Shown: piece by piece, positions 6,724 to 14,415 of the stretch
How positions within the stretch are numbered: the first letter of the stretch is position 1
How the letters are laid out: each line of letters starts with the position of its first letter
Notes under the pieces: generated by a model
Seen by the model: only the letters and a program-made list of their open reading frames with translations
What the model was told of the DNA's origin: nothing
Databases searched by the model: none
Made by a program: the position numbers and the translations under genes
Virus record (IMG/VR): IMGVR_UViG_3300030419_006277
Span: 1-47,283 of that record
Reading direction: 5' to 3' (one strand)
Length of the DNA: 47,283 nucleotides
DNA from: a virus

Positions 6724-7231
6724 ACATATCAGGTGGATTTATCTTTGGTACCTCCCCACCATCTCTTTTAAGTTTTAATACCTGCTTCCTTGCCCCATCA
6801 GCAGCCGAGGCTATGAAGGCATGTCTCGCTTGATTGGTTTCAAGTTGAGTTTTCTCATAACCACTTAGATTGTCTTTGTCCACGCGAGTGAACATGTATT
6901 TAGTGTTCTTTCTATGAGATTTAAGACCTGAATAAGCACGTTGATTTAGATATTCAAGTGCCTCTCCGTCTGTTAATACATAGAGGTTACCTTTAATCTG
7001 TTTAATGACTAATGGCTTGTTAATTAATTCTCTAGCTTCTTGAAGCCATTCTCTAACTCTTATGAGTTTGAAATTAACAGCCTGACTCGACTCTGGTGAC
7101 ATGACATCTGCTTTTTTAAATAAGATGTCGAACATTTCTTCGACTTTATGAGAAGGGATAGTTTCACCCTTCTGTAAATCACGCCATGCAATGCCAGCAA
7201 TTTGGATTGGATAATCGTTTGGATTGATCAT
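6722..7231 (-). CDS. 169-aa hypothetical protein coupled to the 212-aa gene
   Basis: ATG 7229-7231 overlaps the stop of the 212-aa gene by ATGA, so the two are a translational pair. The protein (MINPNDYPIQIAGIAWRD at the start) is mixed alpha/beta with a basic C-terminal region (ARKQVLKLKRDGGEVP). No motif is recognised. A shared function with its partner is likely. Confidence 0.65.
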   Translation of the reverse strand: MINPNDYPIQIAGIAWRDLQKGETIPSHKVEEMFDILFKKADVMSPESSQAVNFKLIRVREWLQEARELINKPLVIKQIKGNLYVLTDGEALEYLNQRAYSGLKSHRKNTKYMFTRVDKDNLSGYEKTQLETNQARHAFIASAADGARKQVLKLKRDGGEVPKINPPDM

Positions 7232-7866
7232 GAATCTACCTCCTCAATTTGTGTTACAGCAAAGCGTCCGTGGCTAGGTCTCCAAGTACCTAGACCTTCC
7301 GACTTCCCTGCCATGTTGGCGATCTTCCTCAGTTGACTTGGCTCCATGATTTCATCATCAAGCATTAATTCAAATTTGGCTTTCCACTCTGGGAAGTAAA
7401 CACGATTAACCCATACACCCCTACTGGTGAAGGCAGCGAGCGCAAGTTTAGGTGACTTGGAGTTGATCATTTCGATAGCATCTTTTGGCCCGTCATAATC
7501 AATCTCTGGGTTGTTTGTAACGACTACAGAACGCAGTACATCTTTACCTAATTTCCATTTAGTAGCTGCATTGCGTAAGCAGCGTTGGAAGTTAGCTCCT
7601 GGCAGGTAAGGAGTATCAAAGCCAACAAAGTCGACGCGGTTGTCGCCTTCATCAACTTCACAGACTCCTTCATTCTTCCAATAGCAGGAGTAGAGCCAGT
7701 CAAGGATGCGAACTGCTCTGTGTACATCATCAGTCTTAGCTTTACCCTTCTTATCAGTGAAGTGCTGCTTTTGCTTAGCCGCTTCACCTAGAGGGTCGCT
7801 GTACTGGACGTTGGAGAGAAGCAGACCGCCTCTTCCTTCGAGGTGGACTTCAAAGTTTCTAAACAT
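7228..7866 (-). CDS. 212-aa phage protein, GLGTWRP-x-GRF family of unknown function
   Basis: The N-terminus has a small strand region (VHLEGRGGLLLSN), a DPL segment and a Lys-rich KTDDVHRAVRI helix. The C-terminus carries GKSEGLGTWRPSHGRFAV at about residues 188-205. I recognise this arrangement (DPL, then YLPG, then DGPKD, then a GxGxWRPxxGRF end) as a family present in many phages with no established function. It is coupled to the 169-aa gene and preceded by a structured leader. A nucleic-acid-processing role is only a guess. Confidence 0.75.
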   Translation of the reverse strand: MFRNFEVHLEGRGGLLLSNVQYSDPLGEAAKQKQHFTDKKGKAKTDDVHRAVRILDWLYSCYWKNEGVCEVDEGDNRVDFVGFDTPYLPGANFQRCLRNAATKWKLGKDVLRSVVVTNNPEIDYDGPKDAIEMINSKSPKLALAAFTSRGVWVNRVYFPEWKAKFELMLDDEIMEPSQLRKIANMAGKSEGLGTWRPSHGRFAVTQIEEVDS

Positions 7867-7893
7867 GGTGGTGGTTTTGGTGTGGTGTGTGGT

Positions 7894-7934
7894 TCAGTTC
7901 TTAACCGAGGAACTGATAAGCGTGTTGGGCTGAG
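7894..7934 (-). promoter_or_regulatory. structured leader element, copy 2
   Basis: TCAGTTC (7894-7900) and GAACTGA (7910-7916) pair perfectly around the loop TTAACCGAG, followed by AAGCGTGTTGGGCTGAG (7918-7934). Loop and 3' block match the copy at 6585-6626 almost exactly while the stem bases differ, as expected for a conserved structure. In the leftward transcript it lies about 28 bases before the 212-aa gene's ATG, after which the leader is A/C-rich. Confidence 0.5.
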
Positions 7935-8032
7935 TTGATCTGAGGTGAATTGAGAAGAGCCGATCCGTATAGAAGCGAAAGGAACTGAGTTGCAGCAGTT
8001 TTAAGTCATACTCAGGACTATTTTTGGTGTAG

Positions 8033-8290
8033 TCATGGCACTAATCCCTTTTTATCGAGATAATTAAGTAAGACTTGAGCAGCCTCTCCTGGTGGCCCAG
8101 GTTCTGTAGCTTCTGCCATAATTGCAAAGATGATCTTAGGATCTTTTCTAACTTGTTCTTCAACTATGGGGAAAGATATTTTGAAAATATTGTCATAGAT
8201 AGCGCGAGCATTCTCCATGTCCCCACGTTTAACACATGCCTCAGCTTCTTTGCGGCATACATCTAGGAAGTCAGCGTTAAGATCTTCCAT
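8033..8290 (-). CDS. 85-aa hypothetical helical protein
   Basis: ATG 8288-8290 shares a base with the upstream stop (TAATG). The first half looks like a TPR-type helix pair (CRKEAEACVKRGDMENARAI), followed by a second helical block. No function is known. It ends the operon segment upstream of the structured leader at 7.9 kb. Confidence 0.6.
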   Translation of the reverse strand: MEDLNADFLDVCRKEAEACVKRGDMENARAIYDNIFKISFPIVEEQVRKDPKIIFAIMAEATEPGPPGEAAQVLLNYLDKKGLVP

Positions 8291-8478
8291 TAGAACGTAA
8301 GATAAGGGTCATTTTTTGATAAAATCTCCCCATCCGAGACTTTTAACTGTCTAACTAAATAGGATTGTCCAAAGGATAGGGTGTCAACTACTTTGATTTG
8401 CCTATTCAGTTGATCTTCATTGAGTGTCTTGAGCTGTTCTAGTAGCTCTCCCCAGGTTTTTGTGTCGGTTGTAGTCAT
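8290..8478 (-). CDS. 62-aa hypothetical protein
   Basis: I use the ATG at 8476-8478 (MTTTDTKTWGELLEQLK), which overlaps the upstream stop as ATGA; an ATG four codons earlier would give a 16-base overlap. The opening TWGELLEQLKTLNEDQL is a helix commonly seen at the start of small phage proteins. The remainder is strand-like (QIKVVDTLSFGQSYL). It is not assigned. Confidence 0.55.
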   Translation of the reverse strand: MTTTDTKTWGELLEQLKTLNEDQLNRQIKVVDTLSFGQSYLVRQLKVSDGEILSKNDPYLTF

Positions 8479-8684
8479 AGTTTCATCCATGGCATTACCC
8501 TTGGTTTCCCGTAGGCATGATGTTTAGCAGGGTTCTCTAGTGCGTCAGTTAATTCTTTACATAGAGAGACAAGAATAGTTCTTGCTTCATCATCATCAGG
8601 TAAGTCAGCCTTACCAATTAAATCTCTCAAACATGTGATTGTTTTAGTCCCTTTAAGTTCAATAACTAAATTTTCAAGATCCAT
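8475..8684 (-). CDS. 69-aa hypothetical protein
   Basis: ATG 8682-8684 lies directly after the G-rich sequence GGGGAGGGGGTATAG, which can serve as its ribosome-binding site. The protein is helical and acidic in the middle (ADLPDDDEARTILVSLCKEL) with a basic Pro-containing end (KPRVMPWMKL). It is not recognised. Confidence 0.55.
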   Translation of the reverse strand: MDLENLVIELKGTKTITCLRDLIGKADLPDDDEARTILVSLCKELTDALENPAKHHAYGKPRVMPWMKL

Positions 8685-8867
8685 CTATACCCCCTCCCCC
8701 TCTACTTTTTCTGATACTTCTATATCACATTTGTAGGTAGGATCGGTTTCATCCCACAGCTCCGAATACTTCCTCTGCTCATTGGCTATTCTTCTAGCTT
8801 CTTCAGCATCAGGAGCCATTATCTCAAAGCGATTGCTTTGTATAACATTTACTATGTAGGTAGTCAT
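8685..8867 (-). CDS. 60-aa hypothetical protein
   Basis: The pattern of an N-terminal strand (TTYIVNVIQSNRFEI) followed by a helix with PDAEEARRIANEQRKY is a common small phage fold in which a strand packs on an Ala/Glu helix. The last residues, EGEGV, are encoded by the repeated G-rich motif. Its ATG overlaps the 84-aa gene's stop by ATGA. Confidence 0.55.
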   Translation of the reverse strand: MTTYIVNVIQSNRFEIMAPDAEEARRIANEQRKYSELWDETDPTYKCDIEVSEKVEGEGV

Positions 8868-9118
8868 ACCCCCTCCCCTTTGCTATTAATTAATAGGTCT
8901 CTAATTCTCTTTATCAGCCGCACTGTTAATATATTTATCGGGAAGCCTGAATCTTTGTCAAACCTTAAACGTAGTTCTAAGCCTTGCAGTAATTCAATTA
9001 ATTCTGCATCTGTGTGGCCCAATACCTTAATCTCTTCTTGATTCATTGGTCTGGTTGTGCGGTGTACTTTCTTCCTACCGTGGGTTTTGATAGGTGGCAA
9101 GGTTGGTTGTTGAGTCAT
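8864..9118 (-). CDS. 84-aa hypothetical protein
   Basis: A Pro/basic N-terminus (LPPIKTHGRKKVHRTTRP) precedes a helical acidic core (ELIELLQGLELRLRF) and a second helix. Its last residues, KGEGV, are again written in the G-rich motif. The gene is ATGA-coupled at both ends. It is not assigned. Confidence 0.55.
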   Translation of the reverse strand: MTQQPTLPPIKTHGRKKVHRTTRPMNQEEIKVLGHTDAELIELLQGLELRLRFDKDSGFPINILTVRLIKRIRDLLINSKGEGV

Positions 9119-9282
9119 AGGTGAAAGCTCCCTTCGTTTAGTTTTCTTGCTGCCCTGCTGGTAGCTACCGTGGCAGCATCGGCTTTTGACATGCGCTGTG
9201 CTAACTGCTCCAACTGGAGACGGGCGGACTCTTTAGCGGTCTCAGGGCTAGTACTTAGCCATTCATGCTTTGACTGCTTCAT
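9115..9282 (-). CDS. 55-aa hypothetical helical protein
   Basis: ATG 9280-9282 follows GAGGGGGAGCA, a plausible ribosome-binding site, and overlaps the upstream stop by ATGA; its own stop overlaps the 84-aa gene's ATG in the same way. The peptide (MKQSKHEWLSTSPETAKES at the start) is a continuous polar helix with a basic end. Perfect ATGA packing at both ends is the main support. Confidence 0.5.
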   Translation of the reverse strand: MKQSKHEWLSTSPETAKESARLQLEQLAQRMSKADAATVATSRAARKLNEGSFHL

Positions 9283-9404
9283 TGCTCCCCCTCGAATAGC
9301 TCCATAGCTAGGGCCACTTGCTCATCATCTGTGAGCGACGGGTGCTGCTCTTTTACAAGCTCTAGAAGATCCTCTAACCGTTCGGAATTTGTTTCGTAGG
9401 ACAT
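9279..9404 (-). CDS. 41-aa hypothetical acidic protein
   Basis: ATG 9402-9404 opens a 41-codon acidic helical frame (ERLEDLLELVKEQHPSL in the middle) ending with an ATGA overlap onto the next gene. It is the first gene of this coupled run after an 84-base gap that contains short inverted repeats and the third G-rich copy. It is not assigned. Confidence 0.45.
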   Translation of the reverse strand: MSYETNSERLEDLLELVKEQHPSLTDDEQVALAMELFEGEQ

Positions 9405-9488
9405 GGCGGTGTTGTGTACAAATTAAAGTTAAGGTGCTTTGAAACACTGTCCATAGTGTGTTCACAATGTGTTATATACCCCCTCCCC

Positions 9489-9824
9489 CTAGTCGTAGCT
9501 GTCATATAGGGCCGCTTTACCATCCCATGGCTCGATCAATCCAAAATATTTAATAAAGGCATACTCTTGCCCGTTATCCTTCCAAGTCTTACGGGCTTTC
9601 CTGAATACTGAGCCTCTAGGGATATCAACAGGAATTTTTAGACCGGCCTGCCCATAGCCATCGTGTTCCAGTAATTGCGAGTGGACCTCTTGAAACCAGA
9701 CTGAGGCTTTAGAGAGTCGCACAACCTTATAGAAGTGCGGCAGGTTAACGGTTGACCCTGCGTCGCAATAGCAGATCTGGCCAATTTTGAAGGTTTTAGA
9801 CTTGGTTTGTGTGTTGGTGGTCAT
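9489..9824 (-). CDS. 111-aa hypothetical protein
   Basis: ATG 9822-9824. The sequence is beta-rich: FKIGQICYCDAGSTV, then HFYKVVRLSKASVWFQEV, resembling small phage domains that begin 'x-G-x-I-x-x-x-S-W-G-Y-x-Q' and read a nucleic acid or protein partner. I cannot name the family. Base composition is noticeably richer in G+C than in the neighbouring structural genes. Confidence 0.6.
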   Translation of the reverse strand: MTTNTQTKSKTFKIGQICYCDAGSTVNLPHFYKVVRLSKASVWFQEVHSQLLEHDGYGQAGLKIPVDIPRGSVFRKARKTWKDNGQEYAFIKYFGLIEPWDGKAALYDSYD

Positions 9825-9864
9825 GGTTAGTTAGTGCGGAATGATTAAGAAATAATTAAGAGAA

Positions 9865-10002
9865 CTATTCCTCGAAATTGTTCTCTAGGTCGTATTTATA
9901 TTGCTCATACCCTCCTGGGTATTCTTCATTGATTCGCTCAATTAGGGCTAGTTCTTCTTGTTCTCTTTCGTAGTTGTTTAGCATCATGTTGTGATAGTCC
10001 AT
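9865..10002 (-). CDS. 45-aa hypothetical protein
   Basis: ATG 10000-10002 lies 3 bases after the upstream stop with a good ribosome-binding sequence (ATGGAGGT) inside the upstream gene end. The frame encodes a Tyr/Glu-rich helix (YEREQEELALIERINEEY). The small size lowers certainty, but the spacing and initiation signal support it. Confidence 0.5.
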   Translation of the reverse strand: MDYHNMMLNNYEREQEELALIERINEEYPGGYEQYKYDLENNFEE

Positions 10003-10005
10003 GTT

Positions 10006-10713
10006 TTAAACCTCCATTAGTACACGGTTTGCAGTTGCCCCATGCGCGTTTATAACAACATCAGCCGCAGAGCCTGAGCAAAGGCCACAAGTGGCGCAAT
10101 TGGTCTTTTGACCCTTCTCAATGCTTGCCATGCAATGCACAGAGTTGGTGGGATCTTCTACGCTTTCATGTTTGACTAGAAAGGTTTTCCAATCGTGGAA
10201 ATTAGCTTCTAGTTTGTCTATTACATCTTCACAGGATGCTTGCACAATGCCTCTAAATTCCTGCGCGAATGCTTCCCGCCATTGATGCGTATAGCCTGTA
10301 TGTGTTCTTGCATGATTTAACATCTTGCGCCATATCTCAACATTAAACATTGCGGGATCCCCTGCGCTGCCCATCCTTAGGGCGTGGCCGTCGAATAGAT
10401 GCCAGTCGTTGCCTATATGTGGATAGTTGCCGCGCTTGTAGCAATTCCAGACACTTAAAGGCGCATGATACCAACGCACATAGCAAGAACCCTTGCGGCT
10501 TCCATGGTGTGGGCAGTTGCCACAAACTGATTTACCGCGTTCATCCTTGAATGCTTCGTTTGGTTTGACGTCAGTTCGAAGGATCCAGCTCTGAAGCATT
10601 GAACCAGTTTTGTCATTAGCTGATACCTTGTCAAAGCCTGTAACTATTAGGACAATTGGCGCCCCATCGTATGGGCTGGTGCCTTCTGCAATGATTCTGC
10701 CGTTCGTGTTCAT
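10006..10713 (-). CDS. 235-aa cysteine-rich phage protein of unknown function
   Basis: I start at ATG 10711-10713 (MNTNGRIIAEG); an upstream TTG is unlikely. The motif CGNCPHHGSRKGSCYVRW at about residues 62-79, followed by APLSVWNCYKRGNYP, is diagnostic of a family widespread in phages (DUF7227-like, from memory). A second cysteine cluster near the C-terminus (TNCATCGLCSGSA) suggests a metal site. The molecular function is not established. The leader shares the box ACCAATTAAACCAATG with two other genes. Confidence 0.75.
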   Translation of the reverse strand: MNTNGRIIAEGTSPYDGAPIVLIVTGFDKVSANDKTGSMLQSWILRTDVKPNEAFKDERGKSVCGNCPHHGSRKGSCYVRWYHAPLSVWNCYKRGNYPHIGNDWHLFDGHALRMGSAGDPAMFNVEIWRKMLNHARTHTGYTHQWREAFAQEFRGIVQASCEDVIDKLEANFHDWKTFLVKHESVEDPTNSVHCMASIEKGQKTNCATCGLCSGSAADVVINAHGATANRVLMEV

Positions 10714-10734
10714 TGGTTTAATTGGTGATGTGTG
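10711..10734 (-). promoter_or_regulatory. start-proximal box ACCAATTAAACCAATG
   Basis: This is the second copy of the box, preceded by CACACATC and ending in the start codon of the 235-aa gene. It differs from the copy at 1981 by one base in the last third. Confidence 0.45.
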
Positions 10735-10746
10735 CAAGTGATGGGG

Positions 10747-10932
10747 TTAAAGGATGCGGGGCCTCTTAGTTTCTAGTTGATCTTTTAAAGATTCATCATC
10801 TTGGCTCATCTCCCATAAATCAAGTTGATCTAGTTCGTTTACTGTCTCTTTAATTGTTGCCGTAGCTGGGAATAGTTGGTCAAAAAGAGAATTGACGAAT
10901 TCGTGAGACTCTTTAGAAAGTTTCTTTGTCAT
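10747..10932 (-). CDS. 61-aa hypothetical acidic protein
   Basis: The start is ATG 10930-10932 (MTKKLSKESHEFVNSLF), preceded by the shared ACCAATTAAACCA box. The longer frame starts at a TTG inside the next gene's end. The protein is helical with an acidic centre (DLWEMSQDDESLKDQLE). It is not recognised. Confidence 0.55.
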   Translation of the reverse strand: MTKKLSKESHEFVNSLFDQLFPATATIKETVNELDQLDLWEMSQDDESLKDQLETKRPRIL

Positions 10933-10953
10933 TGGTTTAATTGGTTGAGAGTG
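10930..10953 (-). promoter_or_regulatory. start-proximal box ACCAATTAAACCAATG
   Basis: This is the third copy of the box, preceded by CACACTCTCA and ending in the start codon of the 61-aa gene. The 16 bases are identical to the copy at 10711. Confidence 0.45.
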
Positions 10954-10976
10954 TGGGCAATAAAAAACAAGCTCTA

Positions 10977-11228
10977 TTAAAAGAACTTGCAAAGGAAAAA
11001 ATAATTGTCTTTGTCATGTCCTGCGTGGACTATCTCAGCCTGGCCTAGGCTCCATTCTCTAATTAAATTATTAGCAGCATTCAAAGCCTCTTCTAATGGT
11101 TCTAAAGTTCCGCCACTTGCTGCGGTTGACTTTCTGAATGTCACATCATGGCATTTGTGCTCAGCTTTCCACTTGTTAGCGGTTCTTTTGACTGTAATGA
11201 CTGGCAAGGTTGTTTGAATCTTGGTCAT
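10977..11228 (-). CDS. 83-aa hypothetical protein, first gene of the leftward block
   Basis: ATG 11226-11228. An N-terminal strand pair (TTLPVITVKRTANKWKAE) and HKCHDVTFRKSTAAS lead into a helix (EEALNAANNLIREW) and a final hydrophobic strand (NYFFLCKFF). It is the gene closest to the divergent control region, so it should be among the first expressed on this strand. It is not assigned. Confidence 0.6.
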   Translation of the reverse strand: MTKIQTTLPVITVKRTANKWKAEHKCHDVTFRKSTAASGGTLEPLEEALNAANNLIREWSLGQAEIVHAGHDKDNYFFLCKFF

Positions 11229-11968
11229 GGGTGCGGTGCGCTGTATGTCTTAAATATATAAAGACGGGCTTATATAAGCAATGTATGTAGTTAATAAGTT
11301 TACACTCAGTCACAAAAGCTAGTTATTTAGGCTGAATTAATTTCCACAGTCTTTGCCCCTGCCGTTCTAGTGCGTCTCTATCTCTTGGCGGGCGGTGGAG
11401 AAGGGACACAGAAAAACCTCTTAAAGCTGTGCATTTAGTGGGAAAAAAGACAAGAAAAAGACATATTTTGACATAAAACAGATAAAACTAGAAAAATATT
11501 GATTTTAAAGCGCGTGCGCGTGGGCTGTGACTCATCCGCGACAGTTCAAACCATCAAAAAACGGCCAAACGTGGCGCAAACCTTGCATGATGCGGGCTGT
11601 TTGGGTCAATCGGGCCGGTTGTCGGAGCTGTTTCGGTCGGTATGTCAAGACAAAAGGGCAAATTAGTTGCAAAGCTTCACATAAAGTCGGCGCCAGTTCG
11701 CCAAACCGTCGGTAGTAGAACATATGTACTATCTTTTCAGCGAAAAAAGAGCATAAAACGGGCCAAAAGTCAAATGTTAAGCACTTTGTAAAGTGTTAAG
11801 CGTAATATTTCTTTTTTTTCCTCCCAATGTAAAGTTTTGTAACCCTCCGCCTGATAGCTCTTCGAATTTTTTCCCAAAAATGGGGTTTTTAAAGGCTCGG
11901 TAGGGTAAATCGTCTCAGCAAATGTACAGGAACTAAAATTAAATTTATAGCCTTAAAAATTAATAGAA
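11229..11968. other. 740-base divergent non-coding region
   Basis: No convincing gene is present between the leftward and rightward blocks. From left to right it holds an inverted repeat GTCTT...AAGAC (11247-11265), the palindrome GCTTATATAAGC (11268-11279), the box TTAATAAGTTTA (11291-11302), and an AT-rich stretch with TTGACATAAAACAG near 11479. A G+C-rich block (about 11511-11700, starting GCGCGTGCGCGTGGG) follows, then a bulged palindrome (11777-11799) before a T-tract, and a CCCAAAAATGGGG hairpin followed by TTTTT (11873-11890). It should contain promoters for both blocks and could hold an origin or packaging signal. Confidence 0.6.
11777..11799. promoter_or_regulatory. bulged palindrome, operator or hairpin
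   Basis: The core CACTTTGTAAAGTG is a near-perfect inverted repeat. With one bulged base it extends to TTAA on both sides, and a run of eight T residues begins 13 bases downstream (11812-11819). It could be an operator for the rightward block or a terminator for a leader transcript. Confidence 0.4.
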
Positions 11969-13375
11969 GTGCCGTTAGGAATCCCAATTACGGAGAAGGA
12001 AATACTCGCACGACAGATGGGTGTCTCTCCACAAGAACTTGAATATATGGGAAGGTGGGAACCTCGCCGTAATGCAGCTCAAAAAGCAGCAAAATTCCTT
12101 AAAGATGCAGCAATTCTTGCCGGAACTGGAGCATTAGCTTATCAAGGTTATAAAGCATTACAAGATGGCAGAAATCAACCCGGTTCTGACACTACAGGGG
12201 GCGTTAGTGGAGGGACAACTCCAACTCCAAGTCCAAGTCCCGGCGACGGTGGGGGTTCACCTTCTGTAGATAGTGCAAAACCAAGTGGAGATCAGGCTGT
12301 TAGACAACAATTATTGAGTAAAGCAACAGTAAATAGAGAAAAAGGTGGTCCTTTAGCACGTAGAACAAATAGAGGTTCAGCTATAGCGTCAACGCCGTCA
12401 AGAGCTGTAACTGCTCCGGCTGATTCGTCTTCTGCACTTTCCGCTGCTGATGATGAGTATGTAAATTACGGTTCTGTTGGAGTACCTATTGCAACTAGGA
12501 ATAAGAATCGTCCAGGATTAACTGAAGATCTTTATACCGGATTGAGGGCTGAAAATCCTTTAACTACTGGGGTTGTAGCAACTGCTGTAACTAAAGATGG
12601 CCGACCAATTCGAGCATTAGGCGGTGGCGGTGGTGCCTTAACATTCCCAGCTCAATATCAGACTCCTTTTCAAAGAATGGCATATGGAGGTCCTTTTGGG
12701 CTATCTACAAAAGCGGCGATGACTCCACGATTCTGGGAGATGGGTGGAGGCGCACCTCCTGGATGGGCTTCCGGTCTTGGTGGAACTTTAGGGCATGCTG
12801 CGGAAGGTGTTATTGGTTTAGTTCAGCCTGAATTAATTCCAGTTTTAGGTGCCGGTGAGTTTATTGGTAATGTTGTAAGTCATATTCCTCAAATTGCAGG
12901 CGCAGGGGCAAGTATGGGAGTACGCGCCCTTGAACAAGGTGTAATTGGTGGATTAACTGCTTCAGAAAGGGCACTGACTGATGCTTTAAATGTAGCTTCT
13001 ATTGCGGTACCTACAGCAAAAGCTGCTGGTCAACTTACAAGACGTGCCGGTGATCGAGTATTTGATTTAGGTCAATCTACCCGACGAATTCATGATCAAT
13101 ACATAGTTCCTCCAGTTCGTGGGGCCGCAAGACAACTTAGGCAGTGGGATACAGAAGGCAGATATTTATATGATCAGGTTGCTCCTCAGTTGGCTGCTAG
13201 AGCTGCTGCTGATTATGAGAGAGGAATCATTAAGCCTGTTGTTGGTTCTATGAGAAATGCACAAAAGGCTGCTTTGAATGAGGTAGTTCAGAAATTCCTT
13301 CCAGATGGTTCAAGACATCCAGATTTACCTCCGGGTGAAGATGATGCTTTTAGAGATCCGTGGGGTAATTACTAA
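11969..13375 (+). CDS. 468-aa putative virion/ejection protein A
   Basis: The frame starts at GTG 11969 with no clear ribosome-binding site. An N-terminal helical domain is followed by a hydrophobic segment at about residues 41-60 (FLKDAAILAGTGALAYQGY), then a long Gly/Ser/Pro/Thr linker. A larger region follows with Gly-rich membrane-like helices (LIPVLGAGEFIGNVVSHI). The same start plan and a shared HPDLPPGE motif occur in the next gene, so the two look like paralogues. As the first rightward gene before the terminase, a virion protein ejected with DNA is plausible. Confidence 0.6.
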   Translation: MPLGIPITEKEILARQMGVSPQELEYMGRWEPRRNAAQKAAKFLKDAAILAGTGALAYQGYKALQDGRNQPGSDTTGGVSGGTTPTPSPSPGDGGGSPSVDSAKPSGDQAVRQQLLSKATVNREKGGPLARRTNRGSAIASTPSRAVTAPADSSSALSAADDEYVNYGSVGVPIATRNKNRPGLTEDLYTGLRAENPLTTGVVATAVTKDGRPIRALGGGGGALTFPAQYQTPFQRMAYGGPFGLSTKAAMTPRFWEMGGGAPPGWASGLGGTLGHAAEGVIGLVQPELIPVLGAGEFIGNVVSHIPQIAGAGASMGVRALEQGVIGGLTASERALTDALNVASIAVPTAKAAGQLTRRAGDRVFDLGQSTRRIHDQYIVPPVRGAARQLRQWDTEGRYLYDQVAPQLAARAAADYERGIIKPVVGSMRNAQKAALNEVVQKFLPDGSRHPDLPPGEDDAFRDPWGNY

Positions 13376-14385
13376 TGTCTGTTTCTCCCGCTGATTTCGA
13401 GCTTTATTCTCGTGTGACGGGGTCTCCTTTACCTAGATCACCTCAAGAACAAATGAGGATGGCGCCTCATGTTTATAATTTCATTCGTCATAATCAATAT
13501 GCTCAAACAAAGAGAGAACCAAGCACTTTGCAGAAAGCTGCTGGTTTCTTAGGAAAAGCTGCTTTAGTAGGAGCTGGACTTGGTGCTCTTTATGGGGCAA
13601 GTGACGTTTTTGGTCGGGGTCCAAAACCTTCAGTTGACAATGAGACACTTCAATCAGACGTAGAAGTTCCTTCTTCACAGAATGAAGTTTCTACTCAACA
13701 AGGTGCTGATATTCCTGCTGCTTCTTTCCAAGAAGATCCGAATCAGTATGTTGTTGGGGCTTATCCTTTAGCTTCACCTCAGACAGAATATCCGCCTGAT
13801 AAATATTTCTCCCCTCGCGGAGATTACAATGACCCTGAGAATATTAAATTTGGATTACCAACCAATAAAGCTGGTAGAGCACAACTTTCTAAGTTTATAG
13901 ATACTCTCCACGCTCCTCAAATAAATGAGGAGTTAATTGGTGATAATTCTCAATTAGTTGACCACCCAGATCTACCAGGTGGTGAAGTACCTCATACTCC
14001 TCAATCACAAGCAATTGAAGATCGACTTGTAGAACAAGCTATTAATGAGACAACATTTGATTCTCCCTATTTGACACAGGCTTATAATCCAGATGATGAT
14101 TCAATTGGACAGATAAAGAATAAATACACTGAAGTAGGTCTTACACATGGTGGAGATATCTATACAAGATTTAGGGATCATGGTAGTACTGCTGCTCCTC
14201 GTTATTTCACTAGAACACATCCTCAAGAAGCCGAGGTTTTTGAAGACCTTTATAGACGAGGTGATTTAACAGGAGATGATGGTATTAATCCAAGTCTTCT
14301 TGTTGATGCTTTACTCGAAAGAACAGTAGCAAAAATGGGTGGTAAGGATAAGCAATACAAGATGGGTCCCGAAGGTTGGGAGTAG
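13375..14385 (+). CDS. 336-aa putative virion/ejection protein B, paralogue of A
   Basis: It is coupled to protein A by TAATG. The N-terminal 50 residues are followed by an Ala/Gly hydrophobic helix (FLGKAALVGAGLGALYG, about 59-75), matching the placement in protein A, then an acidic Pro-rich region containing HPDLPGGEV. The C-terminal third is charged and soluble. No enzyme motif is seen. A structural or ejection role is inferred from position and architecture. Confidence 0.6.
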   Translation: MSVSPADFELYSRVTGSPLPRSPQEQMRMAPHVYNFIRHNQYAQTKREPSTLQKAAGFLGKAALVGAGLGALYGASDVFGRGPKPSVDNETLQSDVEVPSSQNEVSTQQGADIPAASFQEDPNQYVVGAYPLASPQTEYPPDKYFSPRGDYNDPENIKFGLPTNKAGRAQLSKFIDTLHAPQINEELIGDNSQLVDHPDLPGGEVPHTPQSQAIEDRLVEQAINETTFDSPYLTQAYNPDDDSIGQIKNKYTEVGLTHGGDIYTRFRDHGSTAAPRYFTRTHPQEAEVFEDLYRRGDLTGDDGINPSLLVDALLERTVAKMGGKDKQYKMGPEGWE

Positions 14386-14415
14386 TGCTAAATTTATGGT
14401 AATGACTGTTATCTA

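Larger units (their letters stand above)
8687..9488 (-). repeat. three copies of GGGGAGGGGGTAT
   Basis: The identical 13-base sequence GGGGAGGGGGTAT (minus strand) occurs at 8687-8699, 8866-8878 and 9476-9488. The first two lie at gene junctions immediately before start codons and can act as very G-rich ribosome-binding sites. The third directly follows the stop codon of the 111-aa gene with no start codon nearby. A related GAGGGGGAG precedes the start at 9282. Confidence 0.55.

Noticed and set aside
11527-11723. Overlapping 62- and 63-codon frames on both strands in the divergent gap
   Set aside because: Both exist because the local G+C content lowers stop frequency. Neither has a ribosome-binding site or a plausible protein composition.
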